Positions 24,150 to 35,995 of a stretch of DNA of 64,000 bases are shown one piece after another. The notes under the pieces are model-generated. The model was not told the DNA's origin and made no database searches. It saw nothing but the letters and a program-made list of their open reading frames with translations. Position numbers and translations under genes: made by a program. Positions within the stretch are counted from its first letter, which is position 1, and every line of letters begins with the position of its first letter. Source of the DNA: Eupeodes corollae (taxonomy: Eukaryota > Arthropoda > Insecta > Diptera > Syrphidae); the NCBI RefSeq assembly GCF_945859685.1, contig NC_079147.1, positions 93,798,315 to 93,862,314 of the forward strand. The letters run 5' to 3'.

Positions 24150-24895
24150 GTTAAACTTAATTTGATCGAAGACGATATTATTAACTTCCTATAGGAAGTT
24201 ATTGCAATCGGAGCGATTTGTCGAATCGAAAATTTTTAAATTTTTCGATGTTTCAAGGTCTAAATAAAAGATTTTAGAGAGAACAAGTGAAGATATCGAC
24301 TTCAGACAAATTTGGTAACACAGATAATAATGTTGGTTAGCCCAAAATTTCTCAAGAACCAATAACGTTAGTGTCTTGAATTATATTTAATGTATATATT
24401 GTAACGTGATCAAAATTAATAATATTTGGAAAAAAAAACTAACGGCTTTTTTTACTGATCAAAAAAACTGAACAAAAAAATGATTTTATCTGCGCAATTA
24501 TTAATGCAACGAAGAATAACGTTTTTGACGTCTCATAAAATTTTAGGAAACATCAAAGAAAGTTTTCTTTGCAAAGAAATACAAATTTAAAAACAAAACA
24601 TTACTAAAAGTTGGGAAGAATTGACTTTCGACCTAAATTCCTTTTCAAAAATTAAAAATATTCATTTAAAACTAATTAATAATAAATGTTGTTAATTTAA
24701 ATTTTTAACAGAACACGAAAACTACAAATATAACTAAATACAGAAAAGTGATGGTTTTCGACTTAAGTATTAAGAGAATAACAAAAGATATTGACTTTAA
24801 ATTATTGATCTCACACAAAATGTTGTTATGAATATTCAGTTAAAAATGTTAAGCAAGACAAATCGACAGACGGGATTTAAAGCTATCAGTCTCTT
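24150..24895 (+). repeat. AT-rich modular dispersed repeat
   Basis: Has the family's opening (GGAAGTTATTGCAATCGGAG, CGATTTGTCGAATCGAAAAT, TTTTTCGATGTTTCAAGGTC) and internal modules with GACTTTCGACCTAAATTC and GATGGTTTTCGACTTAAGTA. The ending is AGCAAGACAAATCGACAGAC then GGGATTTAAAGCTATCAGTC. No coding potential. Confidence 0.65.
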
Positions 24896-25289
24896 TTTTG
24901 AGTTTAATTTGTATGCTCTAATTCAAAAATCACTTCGCCTCAAACTTCCGGTGATCCCACTTTGGTGCCAAACTGGAAACACCACACCTAAGAGTTACAA
25001 ATTAGAAAAAAAACTTATGATAGTGATATTTAGGGCTATTTTTGGGATAATAAGTTCGCAGAATTCTGGATTGGTTTCATTGGATTACCCCTTAAATTTA
25101 GTCTCAAAGTTGACTATTAAATCAAACAAAATTTTAAAACACTAATTACTTTGGAGATTTTGCAACAATCAATTTGTTATTAACATTTTAGGGGCTAGAG
25201 ATTGTGATACTAAACCAGAGTCTTGTGAACTTATAGGAATCTAGCTTGGTGCCAAGTTGGGATCAACACATGTTAGGGGGGAAGGGATT

Positions 25290-26480
25290 TTTGAACCAAA
25301 CTGAGATTTCAGCACTATGAATTAGCACAAACAGAGCACTAAATTCCTGCATCATTTGAACTTCGAAATTCGATTGTGGTGTTTCTAACTTGAAGGGAGC
25401 CCATATTTTGCAGCCATATTCCAGTATTGGTCTTACAAATGATTTATAAAGAAGTTTAAGAATATAAGGGTGGCGAAAATCATGTGAAAACCGTTTTATA
25501 AATCCGAGAATTTGTTTTTTTTAATAATATAGTCATAATGATTTGTAAAAGTTAATTTTGAGTCAAGAATAATACGTAGGTCAGAGAAAGTAGAGAGTTT
25601 AGTCAAATAAGAAGAGTCTAATTGATAATTGAAAGCCAAAACATTTTGTTTGGGTGTAAAACACATTGATTTACATTTGTCTATGTTTAGTAAAAGCTTA
25701 TTTATAAAACACCATTCGCGAAAACTATTTAGATCATTTTGTAGGAGTAACCAGTCGTCAAGTAAGTCAATATGTTGAGTCTTTTATAATAGAAGGTAAG
25801 TCGTTATCGTACAAAATAAACAGTAAAGGTCCTAATTGGCTACCTTGTGGTACGCCAGAGTTGGTTTACAAATATGATGACCGCTCATTCCTAAAAATTA
25901 CGCTGTATGATCTATTATTTAAGTACGACGAAACTCAACTAACAAATTTATCGTTAAAGCCTTGGGATTTAAGTTTGGAAGTTAATGTTTAATCTAAACA
26001 TAAAGAAATGAAATCAAAGAGGTTAGTAACTGTTGAATTATTTTGAACAACACCATGTTGACTGTCACAAATTAAAGACTTACAATTAAACGATATGACT
26101 TAAAAATAATTTACTCAAATAACTTAGGGATGACAGACAGTTTTGCAATGGGATGATCATTTCATTTTTATTACTACGAATTCTTCCAAATTTCAGGAAA
26201 AATTGAAGATTTGAGCGATTCATTAAAAAAAATATGAAGAAGATAGGATAAATAGGATGTCCATTTTTTCAAAATATTAGGAGGTACACCATCTGAGCCA
26301 GGGCTAAAACAAAAGTCAAGTTCTGAAGCTTTGCGAACGATTTCATCTTCAGAGATCCAAAGACATATTGAATTCAAATGAGGGAAATTTTGTGAGAGGG
26401 CCAATGACTCACAGGAGTTCGCTACTCCGAAAGCATCTTTGAAAAAATTTGCAAACATATTTAAAATTTTTTCAGTTTGA
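25290..26480 (-). mobile_element. Jockey/CR1-like non-LTR retrotransposon RT fragment
   Basis: Minus-strand reading from 26458 down: MFANFFKDAFG, then ISEDEIVRKASELD, FSPGSDGVPPNILKKW and SLKSSIFPEIWK, the standard pre-RT and early RT region. At 25860-25790 is NSGVPQGSQLGPLLFILYDN, followed after a short loss of the YADD box by DDWLLLQNDLNSFREWCFIN and LLLNIDKCKSM (about 25750-25670). The Asp pair of the active site is not readable in frame. Stops and shifts show a dead copy. Low-coordinate end approximate. Confidence 0.85.
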
Positions 26481-28500
26481 TAAACTTGGAAGTTTATAAA
26501 ACTAACTAATTATTTTGGATTTTTCGTGATATTCAAATTACAACCTTAATTGTTTTTGACTGAAACCTATTTTTTTTCATAAAAAAATTTACATTATCTA
26601 CAAACAAATCATCTTGTCGAACATACTTTTTCTGGAATGATTATTGATATTTGAATATAATATTATTTGACTTTTAAAAAAACAGCTTCTGTTCTGTTTT
26701 GGCATATAAATGATTGAAATTCGTAAATCTTTTATCGGACTCCATTAAAGCATGAGGTATATTAGTTTAAGAAATGAACAATACAAATCGACTTTAAAAA
26801 TAAACATTAGCATTATTCTACTACTGATAAATGTCTTTTACTCAGCAATGATAGCAGATACTTAGGTCAATATTAATGGGATGATATTTCAGTTTTAAAG
26901 TGCTTAAAACAAGGTGATAAGCGTTTTTAGCTTGTAAAATGCCTACTGTATTTATTTTTATTTATTAAATAACTAATTGGCACTATTACAGGTGTGAATT
27001 CCACTCTTTTTGCACATAGATTTGTTAGCTATAATTTGAGCCATTAATTTGATTTAATATTCTTCAAAATTGATTATGATAAATTTCACCCAAAAAAGAA
27101 AAAGAAACGAACTTAATATATTCCTAAGATTTACGTTCATAACATATAAGAACCCACCTAGTAATATAAAAGTAGCTAATCTTTTTCTTTTTATTTTCAA
27201 GATGCCAATTGAAAATGAATAGCAATTACTCTAATGTTAATGGAAAGGAATGTGATGTGTGATGCTGTGATGCTGTGCTCTACTATAACATTCATCAGAA
27301 CAACATATTATACTTCAATCTTCAACAAATTTATCTTTCCATCTTCTGCACTCAGCTATTTCAAATTTTAATTTATAGCACTTGTTTATTCAAAGCATCT
27401 CTACTCTACAATCTTCATGCATAAACTACGTTACGTGTATACTATAGGTATCGGTCGTGAATTTGTCCATCATTGATGCTGTCACGTTTCTCATAAGAGC
27501 TACTATTTCATCAACACTTCCCAAGACAAATCGATAAATTCAATCCGAAAATAGAATTTTAAAATAAAATTTACGTATATACAAATTGTACGCGGGTAGG
27601 GTACCTCTATACGTATCTACGTATCTACAGTGGAATTCGAAGATCATCTCATGATATTTCTTACGTTTCCAAGCACATTGATTTCTGAAGTAATTTTTCA
27701 TATTGATGTTTACATGTTTTGACAGGGTGCTTGAAAAGTTCTTTCTTGAATTTGCCTTAAGGACTATAGCTATAGTCTCCATCTCCATATGACATATAAC
27801 CAAGGAATCTCTCTCTCGCATTTGAGTAATCGCCGTATAGTTGATTGCTAAATTTCATCAATATCTTACACACCCAACGCAAAATATCTACAACTACACA
27901 ATATGACTTTTTGGAATGCGTATAATTAAAGGAATTTATATAAAGAAAAATTAACAGTACAAAACATTTTTGTTAAGGTAATTTTTTTCGTTTTAAATTT
28001 TTCCTCCGATTTATATTTTTTTATTTTTATTTGAACAAACAACACATACGAGTGTATATAGTATAGAGGACGTGAAAAGAAAAATAATAGATATTTTAAA
28101 AAGAAAAAGAAAAATCAACTTGAAGATTAAGTGATACATGAGAGGGAGATGATCTTGAAGTTCAATTTAAATTTAAGAGATAATTTGTTTTATTTGATAT
28201 GATTATTCAGAATTTAATCAGAATTAAACAGCATTATGTCAGAGAGTGGGTGGTTGGTATTTTTGTTGTTGTTTTTGTTTTTGAATTTGATTTATTTTTT
28301 GAAAATGATTTAAACAAAAAACAGAAGCATTTTATTTGTTTAGAAACTATTTTTAGAGAACAGTTTTCATATATTTTTTCCTAAAGTTTAAGTATAAGGT
28401 TAAAAGTTGTTTTGGTAAATTTATTTTGTTAGATTCAAGTAAGATTTTTTAATAAAATAATTATTTAAATGTTTGGTTTCTTGAAAACACGGAAGTAGTT
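26481..28500. other. AT-rich intronic stretch, nothing recognised
   Basis: No coding signature beyond short chance frames. Contains a short GTGATGCT repeat near 27253-27275. No transposon ends seen. Confidence 0.4.
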
Positions 28501-28620
28501 CCTTTTATTTATAAAATATGCCTTAACAAATTTGACTCTGATTATTAAATTAATAAAAAGTGTAGGTCTAAATATTGACCCCTGAAGTACCCTCTCTTTG
28601 GGAATAGTCTCAAAAGTCCC
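28500..28620 (-). mobile_element. Short antisense RT remnant
   Basis: Minus-strand reading near 28604-28545 gives PKERVLQGSIFRPTLFINL, resembling the RT motif GVLQGSILGPTLF. It is very short and degenerate, and partly overlaps a dispersed repeat shared with 54300-54540. Confidence 0.5.
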
Positions 28621-28870
28621 CGTACATCAGCCTAATTTTTGTATTTTTGTTGAAAAAAGTACTAGGAATAAATGTAAAAACCAAAGTGGAAACATTAAAA
28701 AACGTTAGTTTCCATCTTCACCTTTTTATCATGTTTTAAACAATTGTTATTGTGTTTTCCAAAAACCTTTTATTATATATTGTTGTAGTAAATATTTTAT
28801 CGAGGAATCAACAAAAAGAAAGCTGCTGTACGGAGACTTTTTGAACTGTTTTTGAGATATCTAAACTTAG
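28605..28870 (+). repeat. Dispersed repeat shared with 54300-54540
   Basis: Common phrases in the same order: ATCAGCCTAAT (ATCAGGCCTAAT in the other copy), GAAAAAAGTACTAGGAA, TATATTGTTGTAGTAAATA and CAACAAAAAGAAAGCTGCTG then ACGGAG. Family unknown. Confidence 0.6.
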
Positions 28871-28930
28871 ATCTTAAGCCTTTTTAAATTCAGCCAACAC
28901 AAGAACCAGCAACGTCGTAGGCATTGAAAT

Positions 28931-29002
28931 GACCCAGAATTTTAAAGCAAAATCGTTTTCAGTTGTGAGGCCCATTTTTACCTCAGATGCTATGTTAATA
29001 AC
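28931..29002 (+). mobile_element. mariner transposase scrap around the first catalytic motif
   Basis: One frame reads DPEF, a stop, then SKIVFSCEAHFYLRCYVNN, corresponding to the mariner segment normally containing SDEAHF and GYVNKQ. The catalytic Asp codon is changed (SCEAHF). It is joined directly to an RT fragment at about 29012. Confidence 0.6.
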
Positions 29003-29011
29003 ACTAGAGGA

Positions 29012-29817
29012 ACTATGTTTCAAAAGTTTGTCCAATTACCAGCATATGCTGATGACATTGACACAATGGGAAGAACTCAGCGTGATGTCAATGGGGCTTT
29101 TGTGAGTATTGAGGAAGAGGCATCAAAAATGGGTTTAACGGTTAATGAAGGCAAAATAAAGTACGTACTGTCGTCAAGAAAGGACTTACAACACCGACGT
29201 CTCGGTCAAAACGTCACCATTGACAGACGTAACTTTGAGTTAGTCAAGTACTTCTTCTACCTAGGCTCCGTTATAAACGCAGAAAACAACACCAGCGCTG
29301 AGATCAAACGAAGAATAACTCTTGCTAACCACTATTTCTTTGGGCATTTGAGTAACAAAGACCTCTCTCGAGGGACTAAAGTGTCGCTATATAAGACTCT
29401 CATCATCCCTATGAAAAGCGGATTAAAGCGCTCCTTGGCTGGTTCCGAGAGAAAATTTCTTCGTGTGATCTACTGTTCCGTATGCATAGAATGTGAGTGG
29501 AGGAGAAGATGGATCGATTAGCGTAACGGGCTGTACAAAGACGTAGACTTAACCAGAAGCGTAGAAGTCCAACGACTAAGATGGCTTTGTCACGTAGAGC
29601 GCAAGGAAACCAATGGTCCGGCGTAGAAAGTCTTTGAATCCACACCCTCAGGACAGCGCAGTTGAGGAATACCGCGAAGCAGGTGGCGCGCACAAGTGGA
29701 AAGTGACCTCACCGAACTTGGAGCGCAAAGCTGGAGGCATCAAGCTAGGGACCGAGCTAGATGGAGAAGTTTATTTTTATTGGGTGAGGCATAAGTTCAC
29801 AGTAAGTAAGTAAGTAA
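29012..29817 (+). mobile_element. RTE-like non-LTR retrotransposon, 5'-truncated 3' end
   Basis: Starts just before the catalytic box: LPAYADDIDTMGRTQRDVN keeps both Asp residues. Then come FVSIEEEASKMGLTVNEGKI, RRLGQNVTIDRRNFELVKYF, FYLGSVINAENNTSAEIKRR and GTKVSLYKTLIIP. A deletion follows, then RKFLRVIY and ECEWRRRW. Degenerate sequence continues to the tail, a GTAAGTAAGTAAGTAAG run at 29801-29817. The same family is present at 17119 and 18444. The short tandem tail fits RTE-type elements. Confidence 0.85.
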
Positions 29818-30514
29818 GCTACTTTAATAATCAAAGTTTGGGCATTTGGGGCCTCGGAATATCTAAGAATTGTTTTTCAAAAGGCTTATGTAATCGAAAA
29901 ATAGTTGGCGAATTGAATAAAGTTGAATATTTTGGCGAATTGACTAAGCTACTGTACTATGATTTAAGTATTCGTATGTCTGACATTTCAAGATGTTGAT
30001 GTTGGCAACGTTTATTTCCTAAAAGATGACGCTACTACTTTAGAAACGAAGTAAACTAAGTTTTCGAGAAAATTTTCGTCACCGTGTTATTTCTTGAAAA
30101 GATGTTAAGAATTTCCAAGTTGTATTTTAACAACTTAAATTTTTTTTTTTTTCGAGAACTCTGCAGATTTTTAAATTTCCTTAGCTTAAAATGTTGATAA
30201 TCTCTGTGATGGTTAAACACTTCAACCTCTCATTTTTTTCTTTCAAAGCAAACTTATTTAATTTTGTATGTTAAAGGAGTTCAACATCACGTAAACTTTT
30301 AATCAAAATTAGAGAAATGGAAGAATCTGCCATTGCCTTGTATATGGCTAAGTTTTCTAAAAAAAGTTTTTTCATTCAAACATTTATAGTTATTTTAATA
30401 ATTCTTAATTTTCATTCAAAATTTGTGCTGATCCAAGAAAAAGATTTTGAATATTTTAAACAAAAGTTGAATTCAAACATATCAATAAATCATAAGAGTT
30501 AAAGAAAAATATCA
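29818..30514. other. Intron proximal to the Scr donor
   Basis: AT-rich, no repeats or coding signature recognised. Confidence 0.5.
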
Positions 30515-30520
30515 ACTCAC
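30515..30520 (-). other. Scr: Scr splice donor after the YPWM exon
   Basis: Minus-strand sequence GGAACAA|GTGAGT. The junction falls after the first base of a Ser codon in the GTS tripeptide and agrees with the consensus donor. The reading frame beyond it becomes a low-complexity AT-rich tail, as expected for intron. Confidence 0.9.
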
Positions 30521-30963
30521 TTGTTCCTAAATGTACACGTTTCATCCATGGATATATTTGCGGAGGATTCTTTTTGCCATTGCCACTATTTTGACTACTA
30601 CCAGCCTCATTGCCACTATCACTCTCCGAATCGGAGTCGCCACCACCATTTGGACTATGCATTGGAACATTTGTCGTATGACTATTGCTACTGTGATTAT
30701 TATTAACATTGGACGATGTCACACCACTGCTGCCACCTACAACAGCGCCTGCAGCACCCACCACGCCGGCAACAACATTCTTCGCGTTCAGCGATCTAGC
30801 AACGCTCTCTACCACAGAACTTGGTGATAATTTCGGTGAGATATCGCGTGTCGATAGATCTTGTGGGCTTGCTATCGATTGTTGGTTATTATTGCCGGTC
30901 GGTGTTGTTGGATCGTTCGCGTATTTACAGCTGGATTGTTGCTGTTGTTGTTGCTGCGTGTGT

Positions 30964-30995
<32 letters not shown>

Positions 30996-31400
30996 CTGTT
31001 GCTGTAGGAGTAGACGCTGTGGCTGCAATTGTGTATAGTCGACCATATCAGCAGGATTTGGCTGCGCCCCTGAACTGCCACCTAAACTATAGGCCTGATT
31101 TGCATAGTGCGCTTGTGGTGTGTTCGGATAGAGATTCGGTGTGTAGGCTGCCGTCGCTGGAAAGTAATCATTTGCACCGGGAGTTTGTGAAGCACCACCA
31201 CCCGTGGGATTGGGAATACCACCGCCGCCGCCACCTCCGCCGCTACCTGGTCCACTGCCACTTGCACTCGCTTGACTACTCGCTGCCGAGGCAACAGGAT
31301 TCGGTTGATGGCTCTGTTGCGGATTTATTTGTTGCGGGTAACACGAGGCCAGCGAGTTAACAAACTGGTAGGAGGACATGGCAAAGCAATCGGGATCCAT
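30521..31400 (-). CDS. Scr: Sex combs reduced, 5' coding exon (residues 1-293)
   Basis: Scr is a Hox transcription factor specifying labial and first thoracic segment identity in flies. The exon encodes 293 full residues plus one base from the ATG at 31400. Residues 1-16 hold the Hox N-terminal motif (MSSYQFVNS). A conserved block (ANDYFP to AHYANQ) spans about 76-102, a glutamine tract 133-155, SCKYAND 157-163 and SPQDLSTRDISPKLSPSS 178-195. An acidic-serine stretch lies near 255-263, and the YPWM hexapeptide that contacts Extradenticle is at 283-286, followed by KRVHLGT. The frame then meets a GTGAGT donor that splits the next (Ser) codon, as I recall for fly Scr. The homeodomain must come from another exon, not found here. 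The ATG was chosen because MDPDCFAMSS matches the known Scr start; the upstream in-frame extension opens only with TTG. A glycine run (54-61) and the Gln tract are lineage-variable low-complexity linkers. Confidence 0.97.
30936..31004 (-). repeat. Mixed CAG/CAA glutamine tract in Scr
   Basis: Encodes residues 133-155, almost all Gln with one His-Thr interruption. CAG and CAA codons are interspersed rather than forming a pure repeat. Such tracts vary in length among fly Hox proteins. Confidence 0.9.
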
Positions 31401-31484
31401 TTTGATGGGCTTTTCGCTACAACTGCTCTCTCCCGATCGATAGTATGGTGGTATATATCCCGTCAATACGTCCAGTGTGATGCT
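31401..31484 (-). other. Scr: Scr 5' UTR part of the coding exon, with splice acceptor
   Basis: On the minus strand a pyrimidine-rich tract ends in CAG at 31487-31485, giving an exon start at 31484. The 84 bases between this acceptor and the ATG are open in frame but contain no in-frame ATG, so I treat them as 5' UTR. In Drosophila the Scr start codon likewise lies in an internal exon after a non-coding first exon. No first exon was recognised at higher coordinates. Confidence 0.8.
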
Positions 31485-32214
31485 CTGAAAAAAATAAAAA
31501 GAAAAACCATCAAATTAACATCAATTTCTTATAAGTTCTAAAAAGATGAAAAAATTAAGTTAGTGTAAAAATTGTATTCCAAAATGTATAAGATTTTATT
31601 TCATAAAAAAATAAAATATAACTTGATTAGCTCGTTTTGAATGCTTTGAGGCAAAAGAAACTATAATCCAGGAGAAGACTTCTCTGTCAAATATAAAAGA
31701 AAATATAGAAGGTGAAACTTAATTTTCCTAGTTTTTTATGTACGAATCTGATTACACCTCTTATGGAAGGTTTGAGTAAAAGTGATTCAATGTAAATATA
31801 TATTTGCTTAGAAAAACTTTCCGTTTAGATTTATTTGCGCACTTAGCCCTATACTTAATTTGCTTGTGATATTTATTGTTTGACGTAGATGAAATTCATT
31901 AAATACTTATAACACATTTAGACAAGTAGGGGAGGTCGATGACAGACAAAATTGTTGCATTAAGGGACGGAGGGGGTGTTTCATTTTTAAACAAAAATCG
32001 ATCGCTGAGCTCTTTGAGAAACTGCAAAAATGTTGGAATTATGGCCCCAATTCAATTTTCTCTTGACAATTATTTAAGAAAACATTTTTTAATCAGTTTA
32101 AAGCTATTTATTAATTAATCACAAAATATTCTGATGAAATAAGATTGATTATTATCAAATATTAAATAACAATTTGGCATGCCTCAGAACTTGTTCTGAA
32201 TATTTATAGCCACA
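31485..32214. other. Upstream Scr intron, no feature recognised
   Basis: AT-rich sequence directly upstream of the acceptor. No branch-point call attempted; no transposon signature. Confidence 0.4.
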
Positions 32215-33385
32215 ACCCTTAAGTGATTGTAAGCCCAAAAAAGTTGCAAGATTTCACAGATGAACCAAATCGTCAAAAAAGTTTTATCTGTCCGATTTGT
32301 CGACACAGAACGAAAAAATTCATCCTATTGACTATTTTGGTAGTCAATATGACAATTTGGTAGTCAATTTTCAGCCGATAACCGCGATAGCCAATAGAAC
32401 AATTTTCTGTTGTCAATTTTGAGATCGTACATAGCTCAAGAACCAGAAGAGATATCGACTTCAAATAAATTTTGTTCTACAAAAATAAAAAGCAGAAAGG
32501 GCTCTCAAGAAAATTGAGTTTTTGTGTTTCTGACCATAGAAATTTGGTCAACTGTAAATATGTCACGAACCATTAACGTTAGCGACTTGAATTAAATTTT
32601 AATAAATAAATAAAAAAAAACTGAAACAAATATTTGTCACGTCGAAAATTTTACGAACTAAAATTGATTTTATCTCCAAAATAATTTTATGACATGATTA
32701 ATAATTGTTTTGATATCAGATACAATTTTGAAAAAAAACAAATCGATAGTGTTTTTTAATAAGAAATAAAAACCCAAACAAAAATTACTAAAAACATTTA
32801 TTTTCGATTCAATTATCTTTTCAAAAATTTGTGATTATGGTTTCCAACTAATTTAATCTTATACGAAATATACATTTTTCTTATAAAAAATAAAAACCTA
32901 AAAAAAAAACAATACAAAACAATAAAACTTGGTAAAAATTTACTTTCGACTCAAATATCAACAATATTAGCTTTAAAATAATTTTATTTCAAAGAAAAAA
33001 TTGTTTTCAACATTCAGTAATTTTTTTTTAATAAAATCTAACAATCAGTTTTTCCACTAAAAATTAAAGTCTTAAAAAAATAGTTCAAATTAAATTCAAC
33101 CATCAATTTATATATTTTGTTGAAATAAAAAATAATAACTCTTAAGAAATCTTTCTAAAATTGGTAAAAATTGGTTTTCGACAACAATCTCGTTGACAAA
33201 AATAGATTTTGAAATTAGTTTAATTTCATCATAATGTAAAATATCTTTGGTAATGTTTGGTTAATTTTTTTAGAAAAATTCAACTGAGAACTTTTTTTTA
33301 ACAAACCACGAAAACATACGAACCTTAAGCAAGACAAATCGACAAACGGAATGGGAACTTATCAGTAGCATCCCAGAATATTTGC
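32215..33385 (+). repeat. AT-rich modular dispersed repeat (longest uninterrupted copy)
   Basis: Contains TCAAGAACCAGAAGAGATAT (32431) and at least three degenerate internal modules built on GGTAAAAATTGGTTTTCGAC (best match near 33162; related wording at 32790 and 32934). It ends with AAGCAAGACAAATCGACAAA then GGAATGGGAACTTATCAGTA and GCATCCCA. No coding potential. Confidence 0.65.
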
Positions 33386-35990
33386 TTACAATTTTCTTAG
33401 CGCTAGAGCCTCTTTAACTAATTAAAAAATTTGTGTTTCAAATGTTCAAGTTTTATAAATTTCCAGCTTAAAAATAGGATCTTACATATTTTTGGAATAT
33501 TTGCAAAAATTAGAACTCAATATAAACAATTTTTGGGTTAACAACTAGTATTTTAAGTTTTTTATTTTGTTGACTAGATAGACAGTTTTTGAAATTGAGA
33601 ATATTACCATATTTTAGCTTATTTTTTCGAAATTGAAAAAAAATAGTTCGTACTTTTCACAATTTTCTTTTAAAAACTTTGGCAAAGTTTAATATTTAAG
33701 CAAGAAAGTATGAGTTTGCGAACAATGTCGGAACGATTAGATTTCCGTAACAACTGTTATAGCAACGGCCTTGTCCATTGGCCCCCTTTTTTCCAAACAA
33801 AATCTTTCATCTCTTATTTTTCAATGTTTTTAAAATTAATTGACCAGGTTTTATTGACCAATTTTTTTTCTTTTTTTTGATACATTCCTGTAGAAAAGGG
33901 AAATCAAAGGTAAATGGGTGTCATTTCTCTCAGGAAAGTTAGATGGTTACTATATCACCACGTTATCATTCTTAAGAAATGTTTAGCTTAAAAGGTGTGC
34001 CAAACGTTATGTATGTATATATATATTGCCTATACAAATTAATAAAATTCATTCAAAAACCCAAGCCAAAACCACAAGTACGAGTATATCTATGGGAATA
34101 GGTATCAATACCGATCCATCGTAATTAATACTCATTTTCCTTAATATGTATTTCTCAGCACCTGTAAAACACATTTTCTGACGAACAATATGTTTAAACA
34201 ATCAAGATAACATGGTCATTAAATTGTTAAAAAAATATATAAACATCCGAGGCATAGTAAATAACTTATAGTGAACGTTTGAAACCTAAAATCCAATCGA
34301 AATTCCCGTTAAATTATTTCGAAAACTCCTCCTTCGGTCAAGGACCGCACTGACACATCAAATTAAAAATCACAAAATAAAATAAAAAACTAAACCTAAG
34401 GCGAGCACCAAAAACAATTTAACCAACAGGACAACTTGCAACATTTTCAATCCTTGCCACTTGCCATGCCACCACCTCCGCCATTGGCTCTGAATTTTGT
34501 GAGCTGCTATTCTCACTCAACCATATCAAAGAAGCTCCTAACACTTTTCTTTATATTGATTTTCTCAGCCTTTCTGGCTAAATTAATCGATAAATGCACA
34601 TAACTGCGTTCGGTCGTTCCGCAACTTCTTTCTCCGTTGTTTCTGTTGGTATATATTCCCCTCTTTATTCTTATGCCCGTATCGAGATAAATAGCTAACA
34701 ACATTCCGCAACCTTATAGCTAGAGCCCATGTTCTGTTGTTGCAAAGTTTCAAAACCTTAAACTACAAAATAAAAAAGGGAAAATTGGTTCTTGTTGCTG
34801 TACGAGTACTTCAAACTTGCCCCGGCCCGGCCGGCCGGTTTCTGTTTATTATTCTTTAACAAAAACAACAATCGAAAAAGGAACTAACAAAAAAGGACTA
34901 AGTGGGTTGCTGAATGCTGTGGAGCTGCGATGGTGTTGCTTTAACCTTTTACCATCAGGAGAAATGTAATTTAAATTGTCAAGATTGCAAGAGGAGAGAC
35001 GTTAGGCGAGAGGGCTGGGATATAGTTTTTTGAGGTTAATGCCTGATCCTTAAGGCTTCAGGAGTGTAAAGGTACTGATTTTGAGTAGGTAAGGTAGGTA
35101 TTCAGCAGGAATCCTTATCTCCTTATTTTTTTTTCGATTTCCTGTTTTATTTTGAAAGTATTCTCTCAAAGCCAATACGAAGTTGGATATTGCCTGTTTT
35201 AGTTTTTAAGGTATTCTTTTTGTAGTTATTTTTTTAAATTCGTGTTGTTTTTTGTTGTTGTGGCCTTTTATTTAACATGCTAAAGGGCTAAATTGCCCAG
35301 TGGTTTAAAATTATGGGTTTCGTGAATGACGCGGCAGTGGCGTTCGTTCAGGAAAGGTTTTTGGTATATGAGAGGTGCGATGGTATGGTGTAGTTTTTGG
35401 TGAGTGCAGGTACATTGTATCTTCTATAAGGATAAATATATATATTTTTAACATTTGATTTTTTAACAAACAAAACAACTATGGATTTTTGATTAAAAGA
35501 AGTAAATTAAGCCTTTGCAAGTGAATTTCTCATAAATTCTTTAAGGCATATGTATATCGTATATAGGGGAACTTCAACTCGTATTTATTGCATGAGTGAA
35601 AATTATGGAGTACCCGTACTTCAATGAATTGAATTTAAACTGTTATTTTGAACTTACATATTTAGGGCAATAATTTTAGAGAAGGAGAGGGGGAATATGG
35701 GAAGAATAAAAATTGAAGTTCAAGTTGGTTATTTGTGATGTTTGCTAATTCGATTTGCAGAAATCGTATCGTTTTGCCAATTTTTTTGGAAATCAATTTA
35801 AGTTTTCGTGATGCAGAACCTCTTGATAGGCTAAAGGCAGTTCCAAGATAAGGCGATGAGACCGCACTTTTAGCCTTCATATCTCGGGAAGAATAAACAA
35901 AGATACAGAAACGACTTCAAAAATAATTCAGCGCTTGGTTTTTTTACTCCAAAAACTAAAATAAATAAATTAAGAGGCCCAACAATTAGT
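33386..35990. other. Upstream non-coding tract
   Basis: No transposon recognised. 34400-35450 is less AT-rich and more complex than flanking repeats and could hold regulatory DNA. A 63-codon minus-strand frame at 34513-34704 has no recognisable motif. Confidence 0.4.
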
Positions 35991-35995
35991 TGCGC

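Larger units (their letters stand above)
1..30514 (-). other. Scr: Scr intron between the YPWM exon and the homeobox exon (incomplete)
   Basis: By the Scr gene model the homeobox exon lies downstream on the minus strand. I looked for the recognition-helix code (KIWFQNRR) on the minus strand below 30520 and did not find it. The intron therefore runs past the window start, or the exon is lost in the 200-N gap at 18244. It is filled by the transposon fragments listed separately and by TE-poor tracts. Inference from gene structure; no transcript evidence is available here. Confidence 0.75.

Noticed and set aside
31401..31466. In-frame upstream extension of Scr starting at 31466
   Set aside because: It starts with TTG, not ATG; MDPDCFAMSS at 31400 is the recognised Scr start and the extension lies in the 5' UTR.
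30709..31541. Several plus- and minus-strand open frames overlapping the Scr exon, including Cys-, Ser- and Val-rich ones
   Set aside because: They are other-frame readings of the Scr codons, especially the CAG/CAA tract and Gly/Ser linkers.
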